A DNA stretch of 64,000 nucleotides, taken from NCBI GenBank assembly GCA_963707695.1, contig CAVPQY010000003.1, positions 186,001 to 250,000 of the forward strand, given 5' to 3'. Made by a program: the position numbers and the translations under genes. Shown here piece after piece: positions 8,089 through 17,149 of this stretch; the stretch's first letter is position 1; every line of letters begins with the position of its first letter. The notes under the pieces are model-generated. The model saw only the letters and a list, made by a program, of their open reading frames with translations, did no database searches and had not been told where the DNA came from. Source of the DNA: JAOPZW01 sp963707695 (GTDB taxonomy: Bacteria; Actinomycetota; Thermoleophilia; Solirubrobacterales; Solirubrobacteraceae).

Positions 8089-9879
8089 ATGGAGGCCGGC
8101 ACCGCCGCGCAGCAGGCCACGGGCTCGAAGACCATCGCCGACCTCAGCCGCACCGCGGCGCAGCAGGCAGGCGACCACGTCGCGATCCGCCACAAGCGCG
8201 ACGGCGCCTGGCACGACGTCACCTTCGCCGAGGTCCACGGCATCGTCTCCGAGGTGGGACGCGGCCTGATCGACCTCGGCGTGGCGCCGGGCGAGCGCGT
8301 CTGCATCCTGAGCAACACGCGACCCGAGTGGACCTACGCGGACTTCGCGATCTCCGCGACCGGCGCCGTCGTCGTGCCGATCTACCCGACGAACTCGCCC
8401 GAGGAGTGCGAGTGGGTCATCGGCAACTCCGAGGCCGTCGCGGTCATCTGCGAGGACGCCGAGCAGGTCGCGAAGGTCGTCGCGGTCCGCGACCGCCTGC
8501 CCGCGCTGCGCCACCTCGTCGTGGCGAACCCCGACGGCGACGTGGCCGACGCCGTGTCGCTCGACGACCTGCGCGAGCGCGGCCGCCGGCGCGACGCGGC
8601 CGAGCTCGACGCCCGTACCGACGCGGTCGGGCCCGACGACCCCTTCACGTTCATCTACACGTCGGGCACCACCGGGCCGCCCAAGGGCTGCGTGCTCACG
8701 CACGGCAACTACCGCTCGGTGCTCGACATGGTCCAGCAGCGCGGGCTGCTCAACGGCGACGACGACCTCGTCTACCTCTTCCTGCCGCTGGCCCACGCCT
8801 TCGCGCTGCTCATCCAGCTCGGCGCGTTCGACACGGGCACGACGATCGCCTTCTGGGGCGGCGACACGAAGCAGATCATCCCCGAGCTCATGGAGGTCAA
8901 GCCGACCTACCTGCCCTCGGTCCCGCGCATCTTCGAGAAGCTCTACACGCTGGCCTCGGGCCAGCTCCCGGCCGAGGAGATCAAGGCCATCCGCGAGGTG
9001 GGCGGCCGGGTCCGCGACCTCGAGGTCCGCGGCGAGGAGGTCCCCGCCGACCTGCAGGCGCAGTGGGCGCCGCTGCAGCCCAAGGCCGACTTCGTGCGCA
9101 ACCTCTTCGGCGGCCGGCTGCGCGAGGCGGTCACCGGTGCCGCGCCGATCGCCCCGGAGATCCTCGAGTTCTTCTGGGGCTGCGGCATCCCGGTCCTCGA
9201 GGGCTACGGGATGACGGAGACCTCGACCGTCGCGACCAGCTCGACGCCGGAGGAGCACCGCTTCGGCTCGATCGGGCGCCCGCTGCCCGGCGTCGAGGTC
9301 AAGATCGCCGACGACGGCGAGATCCTGCTGCGGGGCGCGAACATCTTCCGCGGCTACTACAAGAACGACGACGCCTCCTTCGGCGCGGTCGTCGACGGGT
9401 GGCTGCACACGGGCGACGTCGGCCGCGTCGACGACGACGGCTTCGTCTACATCACGGGCCGCAAGAAGGACATCATCATCACGGCGGGGGGCAAGAACCT
9501 GACGCCGGCGAACCTCGAGAACGACCTCAAGCAGACGCGCTGGGTCTCGCAGGCCGTCATGCACGGCGACCGCCGCCCGTTCCCCGTGATGCTCGTGACG
9601 CTCGACGAGGAGGAGATCCTGCCCTGGGCCGAGCAGGAGGGCATCGAGGACCGCTCGATCGCGGCGCTCGCCCGCGACCCGCGCGTGCACGCCCTGATCC
9701 AGGGCGAGCTCGACGGGGCCAACGCGAAGTACGCGCAGGTCGAGCAGGTCAAGAAGTTCGTGATCCTCGACCACGACCTCTCGCAGGAGACCGGCGAGCT
9801 GACCCCGACGCTGAAGGTCAAGCGCAACGTGGTCAACGAGAAGTACGCCGACCTCTTCGAGGGCCTCTACACGGGCTAG
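8089..9879 (+). CDS. long-chain fatty-acid--CoA ligase (AMP-binding enzyme)
   Basis: A 596-residue ANL-superfamily enzyme that activates a fatty acid with ATP to an acyl-adenylate and transfers it to CoA. AMP-binding motif YTSGTTGPPKGC lies near residue 190; YGMTETS near 370; the hinge region DGWLHTGDVGRVD near 440; ITGRKKDIIITAGGKNLTP near 460, the C-terminal domain signature. Length and the GRKKDIIITAGGKN form match bacterial FadD15-like long-chain ligases. The start has AGGAGG 10 bases upstream; a TAGGAT -10-like box lies at 8051-8056. Chain-length preference cannot be read from sequence. Confidence 0.92.
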   Translation: MEAGTAAQQATGSKTIADLSRTAAQQAGDHVAIRHKRDGAWHDVTFAEVHGIVSEVGRGLIDLGVAPGERVCILSNTRPEWTYADFAISATGAVVVPIYPTNSPEECEWVIGNSEAVAVICEDAEQVAKVVAVRDRLPALRHLVVANPDGDVADAVSLDDLRERGRRRDAAELDARTDAVGPDDPFTFIYTSGTTGPPKGCVLTHGNYRSVLDMVQQRGLLNGDDDLVYLFLPLAHAFALLIQLGAFDTGTTIAFWGGDTKQIIPELMEVKPTYLPSVPRIFEKLYTLASGQLPAEEIKAIREVGGRVRDLEVRGEEVPADLQAQWAPLQPKADFVRNLFGGRLREAVTGAAPIAPEILEFFWGCGIPVLEGYGMTETSTVATSSTPEEHRFGSIGRPLPGVEVKIADDGEILLRGANIFRGYYKNDDASFGAVVDGWLHTGDVGRVDDDGFVYITGRKKDIIITAGGKNLTPANLENDLKQTRWVSQAVMHGDRRPFPVMLVTLDEEEILPWAEQEGIEDRSIAALARDPRVHALIQGELDGANAKYAQVEQVKKFVILDHDLSQETGELTPTLKVKRNVVNEKYADLFEGLYTG

Positions 9880-9904
9880 GAGGCCCGCCCCGGCCCGCCC
9901 CGCC

Positions 9905-9910
9905 TAGACT
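9905..9910 (+). promoter_or_regulatory. -10 box predicting a leaderless mRNA
   Basis: TAGACT ends exactly 7 bases before GTG 9917, so the canonical transcript start falls on the G of the start codon. No Shine-Dalgarno spacing is available. This is the cleanest leaderless example in the window. Confidence 0.6.
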
Positions 9911-9916
9911 CGAGGG

Positions 9917-10393
9917 GTGCGCACCGACCCGACCGACACCGGCGGCCTGTTCGTCCGGCGGCGTCCCGGCACCGCGCCGGTGCGGTACCGCGACCTGCCC
10001 GACGAGGGCACGGCCCGACGGCGGCGGGCCGACGCGGTGCTCGCGCACGCGCTGCTCGGCCTCATGGTGGTCGTGAACCTCCTGTTCTGGGGCCCGCTGC
10101 CCGCCGCGTCGCTGTGGCTCGCGTCGCGGACGCAGTACCTCACGGACAACCTCGGCATCGGGCTCCTCGTCGGCTTCGGCGCCCTCGTCGCGGCGCTGCT
10201 CGGCGGCCTCGTCGTGCTCAAGCGCCTCGACCAGAGCTGGGTCCTCGTGCGCCGCGCCGCGGGGATCGACCAGCGCTCCGGCGCCCTCCCGCGGGTGTTC
10301 GGGACGACGGCGGTCGTCGCCGCCGTGGGCTTCACCGGCTGGCTCGTGTTCATCGGCGGCCTGGGGTCGTCGATGTTCACCGGCCAGGGCTGA
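9917..10393 (+). CDS. hypothetical membrane protein with two to three helices
   Basis: A 158-residue protein. The first 45 residues are hydrophilic and Arg-rich (FVRRRPGTAPVRYRDLP). Hydrophobic helices follow at about 45-70 (LLGLMVVVNLLFWGPLPAA), 80-105 (IGLLVGFGALVAALLGGLVV) and 130-150 (TAVVAAVGFTGWLVFIGGLG). No family is recognised. The start is a GTG immediately after a TAGACT promoter box. The next gene follows 4 bases after the stop, so the two form an operon with the aminotransferase and the gene at 11514. Confidence 0.78.
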   Translation: MRTDPTDTGGLFVRRRPGTAPVRYRDLPDEGTARRRRADAVLAHALLGLMVVVNLLFWGPLPAASLWLASRTQYLTDNLGIGLLVGFGALVAALLGGLVVLKRLDQSWVLVRRAAGIDQRSGALPRVFGTTAVVAAVGFTGWLVFIGGLGSSMFTGQG

Positions 10394-10397
10394 GCCC

Positions 10398-11504
10398 GTG
10401 GGGCTCCTCGACCGCTACCGCCAGTTCGAGGCCCTCAGCGAGGAGGAGGTCAACGCCCGCCTGCGCGCGGAGGCGGACGAGCGTCGCGCCCGCGCGCTCG
10501 AGCGCGTCGAGGCCCTCGACCTGCGCGCGACGACGTGGCCCGGCCTGCCGCCCCCCGCGATCGTCAACGCCATCACCTTCGCGGCCCGCCGCTCGCTGAA
10601 CCGCTACGCGACGGCGGCGGCGGGCGACCTGCGCAGCCGCCTCGCCGCCCGTCACGGCGTGCCGCGCGCCCAGGTCGTCGTGGGCGCGGGCGCGGCGCAG
10701 CTCCTGCGCGACGTGACCGCCGCGCTGCTGGTGGAGGGCGACGAGCTCGTCACGCCGTGGCCCTCGTACCCGCTGTACCCCCTGTTGGCCCGCCGCGCCG
10801 GGGCGCGGGCGGTCCCCGTGCGCGGGTTCGGCGTCGACGCCGTGCTCGACGCCGTGACGCCGTCCACCCGCGTCGTCGCGCTGTGCAACCCCAACGACCC
10901 GACGGGCGAGCTGCTCGGCGTCGATGAGCTCCGGCGCCTGCTCGCGGCGCTGCCCGAGCGCGTCATCGTCCTGCTCGACGAGGCCCTGCGCGACTTCGTC
11001 GACGCCGAGGACCTCGATGCCGCGCTGCGGCTGGTCGACGAGGACCCGCGCCTGCTCGTCGTGCGGACCTTCTCGAAGGCCTGGGGGCTGGCCGGTCTGC
11101 GGTGCGGCTACGCCGTCGGCGGGGAGGGCAGCGGCCCGCTGCTCGAGCGCCTCGAGCCCGACCTGGGGCCCAACGAGCTCGCCGTCGCCGGGGTGCTGGA
11201 GGCGCTCGACGCCGCCGAGCCGGTCGTGCGCCGCCGCGCCGAGGGCGTCGGCGTGGAGCGCCGGCGCCTGGCCGACGCGCTGCGGGGCCTGCCCGTCGGC
11301 GGCCCGGCGAGCCAGGCCAACGTCGTGTGGCTGGCCGCCCAGGGGCTCGACGGCGTCGAGCTCGCCCGCCGCCTGGAGCGCCACGCCGTCCTGGTCGCGC
11401 CCGGGGGCCCGCTCGGCGACGCGTCCCACGTCCGCGTCGCCCTCAGCCGGGGCGACGCCACGGATCGGCTCGTGCGCGCGCTGGAGCAGGCCCTCGCGGG
11501 GTAG
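10398..11504 (+). CDS. class I/II PLP-dependent aminotransferase (HisC/CobD-like)
   Basis: A 368-residue fold-type I aminotransferase resembling histidinol-phosphate aminotransferase. CNPNDPTG near residue 162 is the cofactor-contacting asparagine motif; VLLDEALRDF near 190 gives the pyridine-nitrogen aspartate region; TFSKAWGLAGLRCGY carries the Schiff-base lysine at about residue 227. The C-terminal PGGPLGDASHVRVALS matches the substrate-carboxylate arginine region. There are no his genes nearby, so a histidine role is not supported by context; the amino-acid substrate is unknown. GTG start, 4 bases after the membrane protein gene. Confidence 0.87.
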   Translation: MGLLDRYRQFEALSEEEVNARLRAEADERRARALERVEALDLRATTWPGLPPPAIVNAITFAARRSLNRYATAAAGDLRSRLAARHGVPRAQVVVGAGAAQLLRDVTAALLVEGDELVTPWPSYPLYPLLARRAGARAVPVRGFGVDAVLDAVTPSTRVVALCNPNDPTGELLGVDELRRLLAALPERVIVLLDEALRDFVDAEDLDAALRLVDEDPRLLVVRTFSKAWGLAGLRCGYAVGGEGSGPLLERLEPDLGPNELAVAGVLEALDAAEPVVRRRAEGVGVERRRLADALRGLPVGGPASQANVVWLAAQGLDGVELARRLERHAVLVAPGGPLGDASHVRVALSRGDATDRLVRALEQALAG

Positions 11505-11513
11505 CGGCACCCC

Positions 11514-11756
11514 ATGCTCATCGCCGCGGTCGTCGCCATCTGCGTCATCCTGCTCGTCCTCGCGTTCGTCTTCCCGCGCCTGTCGCGGCACCCGCAGCGC
11601 GGGGTCACGAAGACCTTCGGCACGGGCGGCGACGCCGCCTCCCGCGCGCCGGGCCCCCTCGGTCGCTGGCTGGCCAAGCCCTTCCGCAGCTCCTCCCGCG
11701 CGGCGAACAAGAGCGCCGGGGCCGGCCGCGAGGGCCGCAGCAAGCTGCCCCTGTAG
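11514..11756 (+). CDS. small membrane-anchored protein, 80 residues
   Basis: One N-terminal hydrophobic helix (LIAAVVAICVILLVLAFVF), then a basic hydrophilic tail with Ser, Arg and Gly (RSSSRAANKSAGAGREGRS). The positive tail predicts N-out, C-in orientation. It begins 9 bases after the aminotransferase stop and so probably ends that operon. No family recognised. Confidence 0.65.
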   Translation: MLIAAVVAICVILLVLAFVFPRLSRHPQRGVTKTFGTGGDAASRAPGPLGRWLAKPFRSSSRAANKSAGAGREGRSKLPL

Positions 11757-11769
11757 CCGCCGGGCCGCG

Positions 11770-13020
11770 CTAGTCGGCGGAGGACTGGCGCAGGAGCGCG
11801 CCGGTCGTCTGCTCGAGGATCTTGCGCCAGGCGCCCGTGGTCTCCTCGCCGGCCGCGCGGTCGAAGTGCTTGACGACCTTGCGCACGCGCGTGGCGGAGA
11901 TCTCGATGCCGTGGCGCTCGCAGACGGCCTTGAGGTCGTCGTAGTCCTCGGCCAGCTTCAGCGTCACCGACTCGAAGCCGTGGCGGGCGATCTCCACGCG
12001 CTTGGCGAAGTTCATGATCGACGTCTGGAACATGAGCTCGTCGTCGGGCTCGGGCTCGATCAGGATGATGTCGACGCCCGGGTAGCGCTCCTGCCAGGAG
12101 CGCGCCATCTCGTGCAGCCGCTGGTAGGCGAGCAGCTTGAAGGCCTGGTAGCCGATCTGCGGGAAGCCCATGTCGCTGACGTGGCGCGGGCGTGAGCCGA
12201 ACACCGTCCCGACCGACTTCGAGAAGTCGTTGACGAACGGGACGAGCGGGTTGACCACGACGACGAACTTCGCGCCCGCCTCGACGGCGATGTCGATGTT
12301 CGTCGTGGAGACGATGCCGCCGTCGACGAGCTCGCGGTCGTGGACGCGGACGGGCCGGTAGACCATCGGGAGCGCGGTCGACGCCGCGACCGCGGTCGAG
12401 ATCGGCACGTCGTCGAAGTCATTCGCCCCGAACACGACGCGCTCGCAGGTGTCGAGGTCCGTCGCGGCGAGGTAGAGCTCGTGCTCGAGCACGCGGAAGT
12501 CGTCGCTGCGGTCGGGGTCCGACAGCACGTCGCGCACGTAGTCGGCGATGCCCGTCGACGCGTAGAGGCCGGACGGCAGCGCCTCGGCCAGGCCGAGGAC
12601 GACGTCCATGGCGGAGACGGACGGGAGCTGGCCCGCGAGCGCCCGCGTGATCCGCGCGAGCTGGAGCGGCAGCAGCACGCCCTTCTTGGCGAACTCGAGG
12701 AGGTTCGGCCGCAGCAGGGTCCCGAGCGTGATGTCGCGGAAGGGGGTCGGGACCTGCTGGTTGACGACGCGCATCATCTCCTCGGGGGTGATGCCGTTGG
12801 CGGCCATGGAGGCCACGAACGACCCCGCCGAGGTGCCGACGTAGACGTCGAAGTCGTTGATCGTGCGGTTGACCGAGAGCAGGTCGAGCGCGCGCAGCGC
12901 GCCGATCTCGTAGACCCCGCCCGTGAAGCCGCCGCCCCCGAGCACGAGCGCGGTCTTCGACCGCCGCCGGCGACGCCGGCGCGGTGCACCCTGGCCCTCG
13001 AGCGGGACGACCTTCCCCAT
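11770..13020 (-). CDS. patatin-like phospholipase
   Basis: A 416-residue patatin-family protein, a lipid acyl hydrolase with a Ser-Asp dyad. LVLGGGGFTGGVYEIGAL near residue 25 is the oxyanion-hole loop; VGTSAGSF near 62 holds the nucleophile in GxSxG form; the catalytic aspartate lies in ELVDGGIVSTT near 238 (DGG motif). The N-terminus is very basic (RRRRRRRSK), possibly for membrane contact. The long C-terminal part (200 residues) includes LIEPEPDDELMFQTSIMNF, typical of actinobacterial members. ATG 13020 follows a TACACT box by 8 bases, so the mRNA is probably leaderless. It is divergent from dacB. Confidence 0.9.
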   Translation of the reverse strand: MGKVVPLEGQGAPRRRRRRRSKTALVLGGGGFTGGVYEIGALRALDLLSVNRTINDFDVYVGTSAGSFVASMAANGITPEEMMRVVNQQVPTPFRDITLGTLLRPNLLEFAKKGVLLPLQLARITRALAGQLPSVSAMDVVLGLAEALPSGLYASTGIADYVRDVLSDPDRSDDFRVLEHELYLAATDLDTCERVVFGANDFDDVPISTAVAASTALPMVYRPVRVHDRELVDGGIVSTTNIDIAVEAGAKFVVVVNPLVPFVNDFSKSVGTVFGSRPRHVSDMGFPQIGYQAFKLLAYQRLHEMARSWQERYPGVDIILIEPEPDDELMFQTSIMNFAKRVEIARHGFESVTLKLAEDYDDLKAVCERHGIEISATRVRKVVKHFDRAAGEETTGAWRKILEQTTGALLRQSSAD

Positions 13021-13027
13021 CCGCGGC

Positions 13028-13033
13028 AGTGTA
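13028..13033 (-). promoter_or_regulatory. -10 box of the patatin gene (leaderless)
   Basis: On the minus strand TACACT ends 8 bases before ATG 13020. There is no Shine-Dalgarno between box and start. Confidence 0.55.
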
Positions 13034-13129
13034 CGGCCCGGCCCGGTCCCGCCGGGCCGGACGGCACCTCCCGCCGGGCCGGACCGCACCTCCGGTCGCC
13101 GCGCCGGGTTGCTTCCCCGATGCCGTGTG

Positions 13130-13135
13130 TAGCGT
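13130..13135 (+). promoter_or_regulatory. -10 box of the dacB-like gene
   Basis: TAGCGT ends 12 bases before ATG 13147, predicting a leader of about 5 bases at most and no room for a Shine-Dalgarno. Confidence 0.5.
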
Positions 13136-13146
13136 GCCCCGGACGG

Positions 13147-14367
13147 ATGCGCCGTCCGCTGACCCTGCTCGCCCTGTCCGCGGCCCTCGCCGCACCCGCC
13201 GCCCTCCTCGCGCCCGTCGCCCGCGCGGGGGCGCAGGACCCTCCCACGCTGCGCGCCCAGCTCACGCGCGCCTTCCGGGGCGCACCCGCCGCCTCGGGTG
13301 CGGACGTCCGGGACCTCACGACCGGCCGGACGCTGTTCTCGGCCCGCGCGCGGACGGGGCGGATCCCCGCCTCGGTCCAGAAGCTCTTCACGACCTCGAC
13401 GGCGCTCGTGCGGCTCGGTCCCTCGGCGCGCCTGCGGACGACGGTGGCCGGGCGCGGGTTCCTCGACCCCGACGGCGTCTGGCAGGGCGACCTCTACCTC
13501 AAGGGCGGGGGCGACCCGGCGCTCAGCACGATCGGCCTGGCCAAGCTCGCCGACCGCGTCGCCGCGGCAGGGGTCCTGCGCGTGCAGGGCCGCGTCCTGG
13601 CCGACGAGACGTGGTTCGACCCCGCGCGGGGCGGCCCCGCCACCGGGCTGCGCTACGACCGCGACATGGGCGGCGTGCTCGGGGGGCTGACGGTGGGCCG
13701 GGGCTTCGCACGGCGGGGCGGCCCCGCGGGCGCGGCGGCCAGGGCCCTCGTCACCGCGCTGCGCCGCCGCGGCGGCATCCGGGTGGTGGACGGCGTGGGC
13801 ACGGGGCGGGTGCCCGCGGGCGCGCGGACGCTGGCCACGCTGCCCTCCCCCACCGTGGCCGCGCTCGTGCGCTCCACGCTCGTGCCGTCGGACAACTTCT
13901 ACGCCGAGACCCTGCTGAAGGACCTCGCGGCCGGCCCCGGTCGGCCCGGGACGACCGCGGCCGGCGCCGCCGTCGTCCGCCGCCAGGCCGCCGCCTTCGG
14001 CCTGGCGCCGGTCGTCGCGGACGGCTCCGGGCTCTCGCGCGCCGACCGCGTCACGCCACGTGACGTCGTCGGGCTCCTCGGCGCGATGGAGGAGCAGCCG
14101 TCCGCAGAGGCCTTCACCGGCGGGATGGCGGTCGTCGGGCGCACGGGCACGGTGCGGCTGCGGATGCGCGGCACGGCCGCCCAGGACCGCTGCCGCGCGA
14201 AGACCGGGACCCTGCACGACGTCAGCGCGCTGGCGGGCGTCTGCACGACCGCGTCCGGGCACACCGTCGCCTTCGCGTTCCTCATGAACCGGACGGCGTC
14301 GATCTGGCGCGCCCACCTGGTCCAGGACCGCATGGCCGCCGCGCTGGCCCGCTACGACGGCCCCTGA
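13147..14367 (+). CDS. dacB: D-alanyl-D-alanine carboxypeptidase/endopeptidase, PBP4 (S13) family
   Basis: A 406-residue secreted or membrane-associated peptidoglycan hydrolase that trims D-Ala-D-Ala stem peptides or cleaves cross-links. An N-terminal signal sequence ends near ARAGAQ (about residue 30). The three penicillin-binding motifs are present: SVQK (S76, K79), SDN (S248, N250) and KTG (K352). The S13-specific insertion between the first two motifs is present (VQGRVLADETWFD). Start ATG 13147 is set by the signal peptide and a promoter box just before it. Transcribed away from the patatin gene; the K+ channel gene follows with its own promoter. Confidence 0.92.
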   Translation: MRRPLTLLALSAALAAPAALLAPVARAGAQDPPTLRAQLTRAFRGAPAASGADVRDLTTGRTLFSARARTGRIPASVQKLFTTSTALVRLGPSARLRTTVAGRGFLDPDGVWQGDLYLKGGGDPALSTIGLAKLADRVAAAGVLRVQGRVLADETWFDPARGGPATGLRYDRDMGGVLGGLTVGRGFARRGGPAGAAARALVTALRRRGGIRVVDGVGTGRVPAGARTLATLPSPTVAALVRSTLVPSDNFYAETLLKDLAAGPGRPGTTAAGAAVVRRQAAAFGLAPVVADGSGLSRADRVTPRDVVGLLGAMEEQPSAEAFTGGMAVVGRTGTVRLRMRGTAAQDRCRAKTGTLHDVSALAGVCTTASGHTVAFAFLMNRTASIWRAHLVQDRMAAALARYDGP

Positions 14368-14374
14368 GGTCCCC

Positions 14375-14380
14375 TAGGCT
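14375..14380 (+). promoter_or_regulatory. -10 box of the K+ channel gene (leaderless)
   Basis: TAGGCT ends 8 bases before ATG 14388, with no Shine-Dalgarno. It lies only 7 bases after the dacB stop, so the channel gene can be transcribed separately. Confidence 0.5.
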
Positions 14381-14387
14381 CCGCGGG

Positions 14388-15113
14388 ATGGCCTCGTCGT
14401 TCCGCGGGTCGCGCTACGGCATCGTCCTGCTGCTGATCCTCGCCGACGTCGCCCTGATCTCCGGGACGTCCGTGCGCGGGTGGACGTACCTGGCGGCCGT
14501 GGTCCTGCAGGGGGCGACGCTCCTGGCCTGCCTGCACGCCGCCCGCGTCCCCCTGGCGCACCAGCGGGTCGCCGCGGGGCTCCTCCTCGTCGCGGTCGTC
14601 TCGGTGGCGTTGACGCGCGTGCACGCCGGTGACGACCCCGGCGCGTTCGCCCGCGCCGTCAACGGCCTGCTCGTGGCCGTCGCGCCGGTCGTCATCGCCC
14701 GCGAGCTGTGGACCCACCCGCGGGTCACCGGGCACACCGTGGCGGGGGCGCTCTGCGTCTACCTCCTGGTCGGCATGTTCTTCTCCGCCCTCCTGGGCCT
14801 CGTCGCGACGACCTTCCAGGAGCCGGTCTTCCGGCACGTCGGGGACGGCACGGAGGCCGACCGCCTCTACTTCTCCTACGTCACGCTGACCACCACCGGC
14901 TACGGCGACCTCGCGCCCGCGGTCGGGGCCGCCCGCGCGCTCGCCGTCCTCGAGGCGCTCATCGGCCAGCTCTACCTCGTCACCGTCGTGGCGGTGCTGG
15001 TCAGCCGCGTCGGGCCGCTGCGGCGCAGCGGCGGCGACGAGGCCGCCGGCGTGACCCACGTGGCTGGGCCTGGTGACGCCCGGCGCGGCCCGGACGGGCC
15101 GACCGGCGGCTAG
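14388..15113 (+). CDS. two-pore-domain-type potassium channel (Ion_trans_2)
   Basis: A 241-residue membrane protein. Four hydrophobic helices occupy residues 10-110, then a canonical pore unit: helix (VAGALCVYLLVGMFFSALLG), pore loop with the K+ selectivity filter TLTTTGYGDLAP near residue 168, and a last helix (ALIGQLYLVTVVAVLVSRVG). The cytoplasmic tail is short and lacks a TrkA-N (RCK) domain, so gating is not by the usual nucleotide-binding domain. Its TAG overlaps the stop of ligA on the other strand (convergent, 4-bp overlap). Confidence 0.9.
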   Translation: MASSFRGSRYGIVLLLILADVALISGTSVRGWTYLAAVVLQGATLLACLHAARVPLAHQRVAAGLLLVAVVSVALTRVHAGDDPGAFARAVNGLLVAVAPVVIARELWTHPRVTGHTVAGALCVYLLVGMFFSALLGLVATTFQEPVFRHVGDGTEADRLYFSYVTLTTTGYGDLAPAVGAARALAVLEALIGQLYLVTVVAVLVSRVGPLRRSGGDEAAGVTHVAGPGDARRGPDGPTGG

Positions 15114-17149
15114 CCGGCGTCGTCGAGCAGGCCGAGCAGGCCGCCCTCGTCGAGGACGGCGACGCCGAGGCGCTCGGCCTTCTCGAGCTTCGTCCCGGGC
15201 GAGGCGCCGGCGACGACGTAGTCGGTCTTCTTCGACACCGACGTCGTCACCTTCCCGCCCGCGGCCTGGATGCGCTCGGTGGCCTGCTCGCGCGTGAGGT
15301 CGGGCAGCGTGCCGGTGAGCACGAAGGTCCGGCCCGACAGCGGGCCCTCCCCCGGCGGCGGCCCCTCCTCCTCGAGGTGCAGCCCCTGCGCCCGGAGGTC
15401 CGCGAGCAGCTCGCGCATCGCGGGCAGCGCGAGCTGCTCGTGGATGAGCGCGGCGACGATCGGGCCGATCCCCGGCGTCTGGGCGATCTCCTCGGGCGTG
15501 GCCGCCAGGAGCGCGTCGACCGTGCGGAACCGCTGGGCCAGGCTGCGGCCGGTGACGAAGCCGACGCCCTCGATCCCCACCCCGAAGAGGACGCGGCCGA
15601 AGTCCCGGTCCTTCGAGGCGGCGACGGCGGCGACGAGCCGCTCGGCGCTGATCGCCCCGAAGCCCTCGAGCGCCTCGAGCTGCTCGGTCCGGAGCCGGTA
15701 GAGGTCGCCGGCGTGGTGCACGAGCCCGGCCTGCAGGAGCTGGAGCACGCGCTCCTCGCCCAGCCCCTCGACGTCCATCGCGCCGCGCGAGGCGAAGTGC
15801 TTGAGGAGCTGGAACTGCTGGCCGGGGCACCCGCCGCGGTTGGGGCACTTCGTGAAGACGTGGCCCTCGGGCTTGACCGTCGGCGTGCCGCACGACGGGC
15901 ACCGGTCCGGCGGCTCGGGGGGCGCGCTGCGGTCCGGGCGCTCGACGGCGTGCGGCGCCGGGGAGAGGACCTGCGGGATGACGTCGCCGGCGCGCAGGAC
16001 GATGACCTCGTCGCCGACGCGGAGGTCCTTGCGCCGCAGGTCCTCCTCGTTGTGCAGCGTCGCCAGCTTGACCGTCACGCCGCCCACGACGACCGGCTCC
16101 AGCGACGCGAAGGGGTGCAGGTCGCCGAACTTCCCGACGTTCCACTCCACGCCCAGCAGCGTCGTGAGCTTCGTCGTCGGGGGGAACTTCCAGGCGATGG
16201 CCCAGCGGGGATCACGGCCGACGACGCCCAGCCGGCGCTGGAGCTCGACCTCGTCGACCTTGACCACGACCCCGTCGATCTCGAAGTCGAGGGCCCCCCG
16301 GCGCTCCTGCCAGGCGCGGCAGCGCACGACGACCTCCTCCTCGGTCCGCAGCCGCTGCACCTCGTCGTTGACCCGGAAGCCATGGTCCTTGAGCCACATC
16401 AGCGCGTCCCAGTGGCGGTCGAAGCGGACGCCCTCGGCCACGCCGACGCCGTAGGCCCACATCGACAGCGGGCGCGCCGCGGCGAGCTTGGGGTCGAGCT
16501 GGCGGATCGTGCCGGCGGCCGAGTTGCGCGGGTTCATGAACGTCGACTCGCCCCGCTCGGCCCGGCGCTCGTTGAGGGCCGCGAAGTCCGGCAGGGACAT
16601 GTAGACCTCGCCGCGGACCTCGAGCCGTCGCGGCAGGTCCGAGCCCGTCATCCGCAGCGGGATGGTCGGGATGGTGCGCAGGTTGTGGGTCACGTCCTCG
16701 CCGACCTCGCCGTCCCCGCGCGTCGCGCCCCGGACGAGCACGCCGTCCTCGTAGAGCAGCGAGATGGCCAGGCCGTCGATCTTCGGCTCGCACACGTACT
16801 CGAAGTCGGCGTCCTCGATGCCCTCCCGCCGCAGGTGGTTGCGCATGCGGTCGATCCAGCCGCGCAGCTCCTCCTCGCTGCGGGCGTTGGCCAGGGAGAG
16901 CATCGGCTGCTCGTGGGTGACCTTCGTCAGCCGGCTGATCGGCGTGCCGCCGACGCGCTGCGTGGGCGAGTCGGGCGTGACGAGCTCGGGGTGCTCGTCC
17001 TCGAGGGCCTTGAGCTCCGCGTAGAGCGCGTCGTAGACATCGTCCTCGATCGTGGGGTCGTCGAGGACGTAGTAGCGGTGCGCGTGCTCGTTGAGCTCCT
17101 CCCGCAGCGCCGCGGTACGGCGCGCGGCCTTCGCCGCCGCTGCGCTCAC
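15110..17149 (-). CDS. ligA: NAD+-dependent DNA ligase LigA
   Basis: A 679-residue replicative ligase that seals nicks using NAD+. The N-terminal Ia domain (HAHRYYVLDDPTIEDDVYDAL) binds NMN; the adenylation motif KIDG carries K123; RGDGEVGEDVT follows. OB fold next, then a four-cysteine zinc finger (CPSCG ... CPNRGGCPG), helix-hairpin-helix repeats, and a C-terminal BRCT domain (SGRTFVLTGTLPDLTREQAT). Full length for the family. GTG 17149 overlaps the surE stop by four bases; the reading frame runs open further upstream but no coding signal supports that. Probably essential. Confidence 0.96.
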   Translation of the reverse strand: MSAAAAKAARRTAALREELNEHAHRYYVLDDPTIEDDVYDALYAELKALEDEHPELVTPDSPTQRVGGTPISRLTKVTHEQPMLSLANARSEEELRGWIDRMRNHLRREGIEDADFEYVCEPKIDGLAISLLYEDGVLVRGATRGDGEVGEDVTHNLRTIPTIPLRMTGSDLPRRLEVRGEVYMSLPDFAALNERRAERGESTFMNPRNSAAGTIRQLDPKLAAARPLSMWAYGVGVAEGVRFDRHWDALMWLKDHGFRVNDEVQRLRTEEEVVVRCRAWQERRGALDFEIDGVVVKVDEVELQRRLGVVGRDPRWAIAWKFPPTTKLTTLLGVEWNVGKFGDLHPFASLEPVVVGGVTVKLATLHNEEDLRRKDLRVGDEVIVLRAGDVIPQVLSPAPHAVERPDRSAPPEPPDRCPSCGTPTVKPEGHVFTKCPNRGGCPGQQFQLLKHFASRGAMDVEGLGEERVLQLLQAGLVHHAGDLYRLRTEQLEALEGFGAISAERLVAAVAASKDRDFGRVLFGVGIEGVGFVTGRSLAQRFRTVDALLAATPEEIAQTPGIGPIVAALIHEQLALPAMRELLADLRAQGLHLEEEGPPPGEGPLSGRTFVLTGTLPDLTREQATERIQAAGGKVTTSVSKKTDYVVAGASPGTKLEKAERLGVAVLDEGGLLGLLDDAG

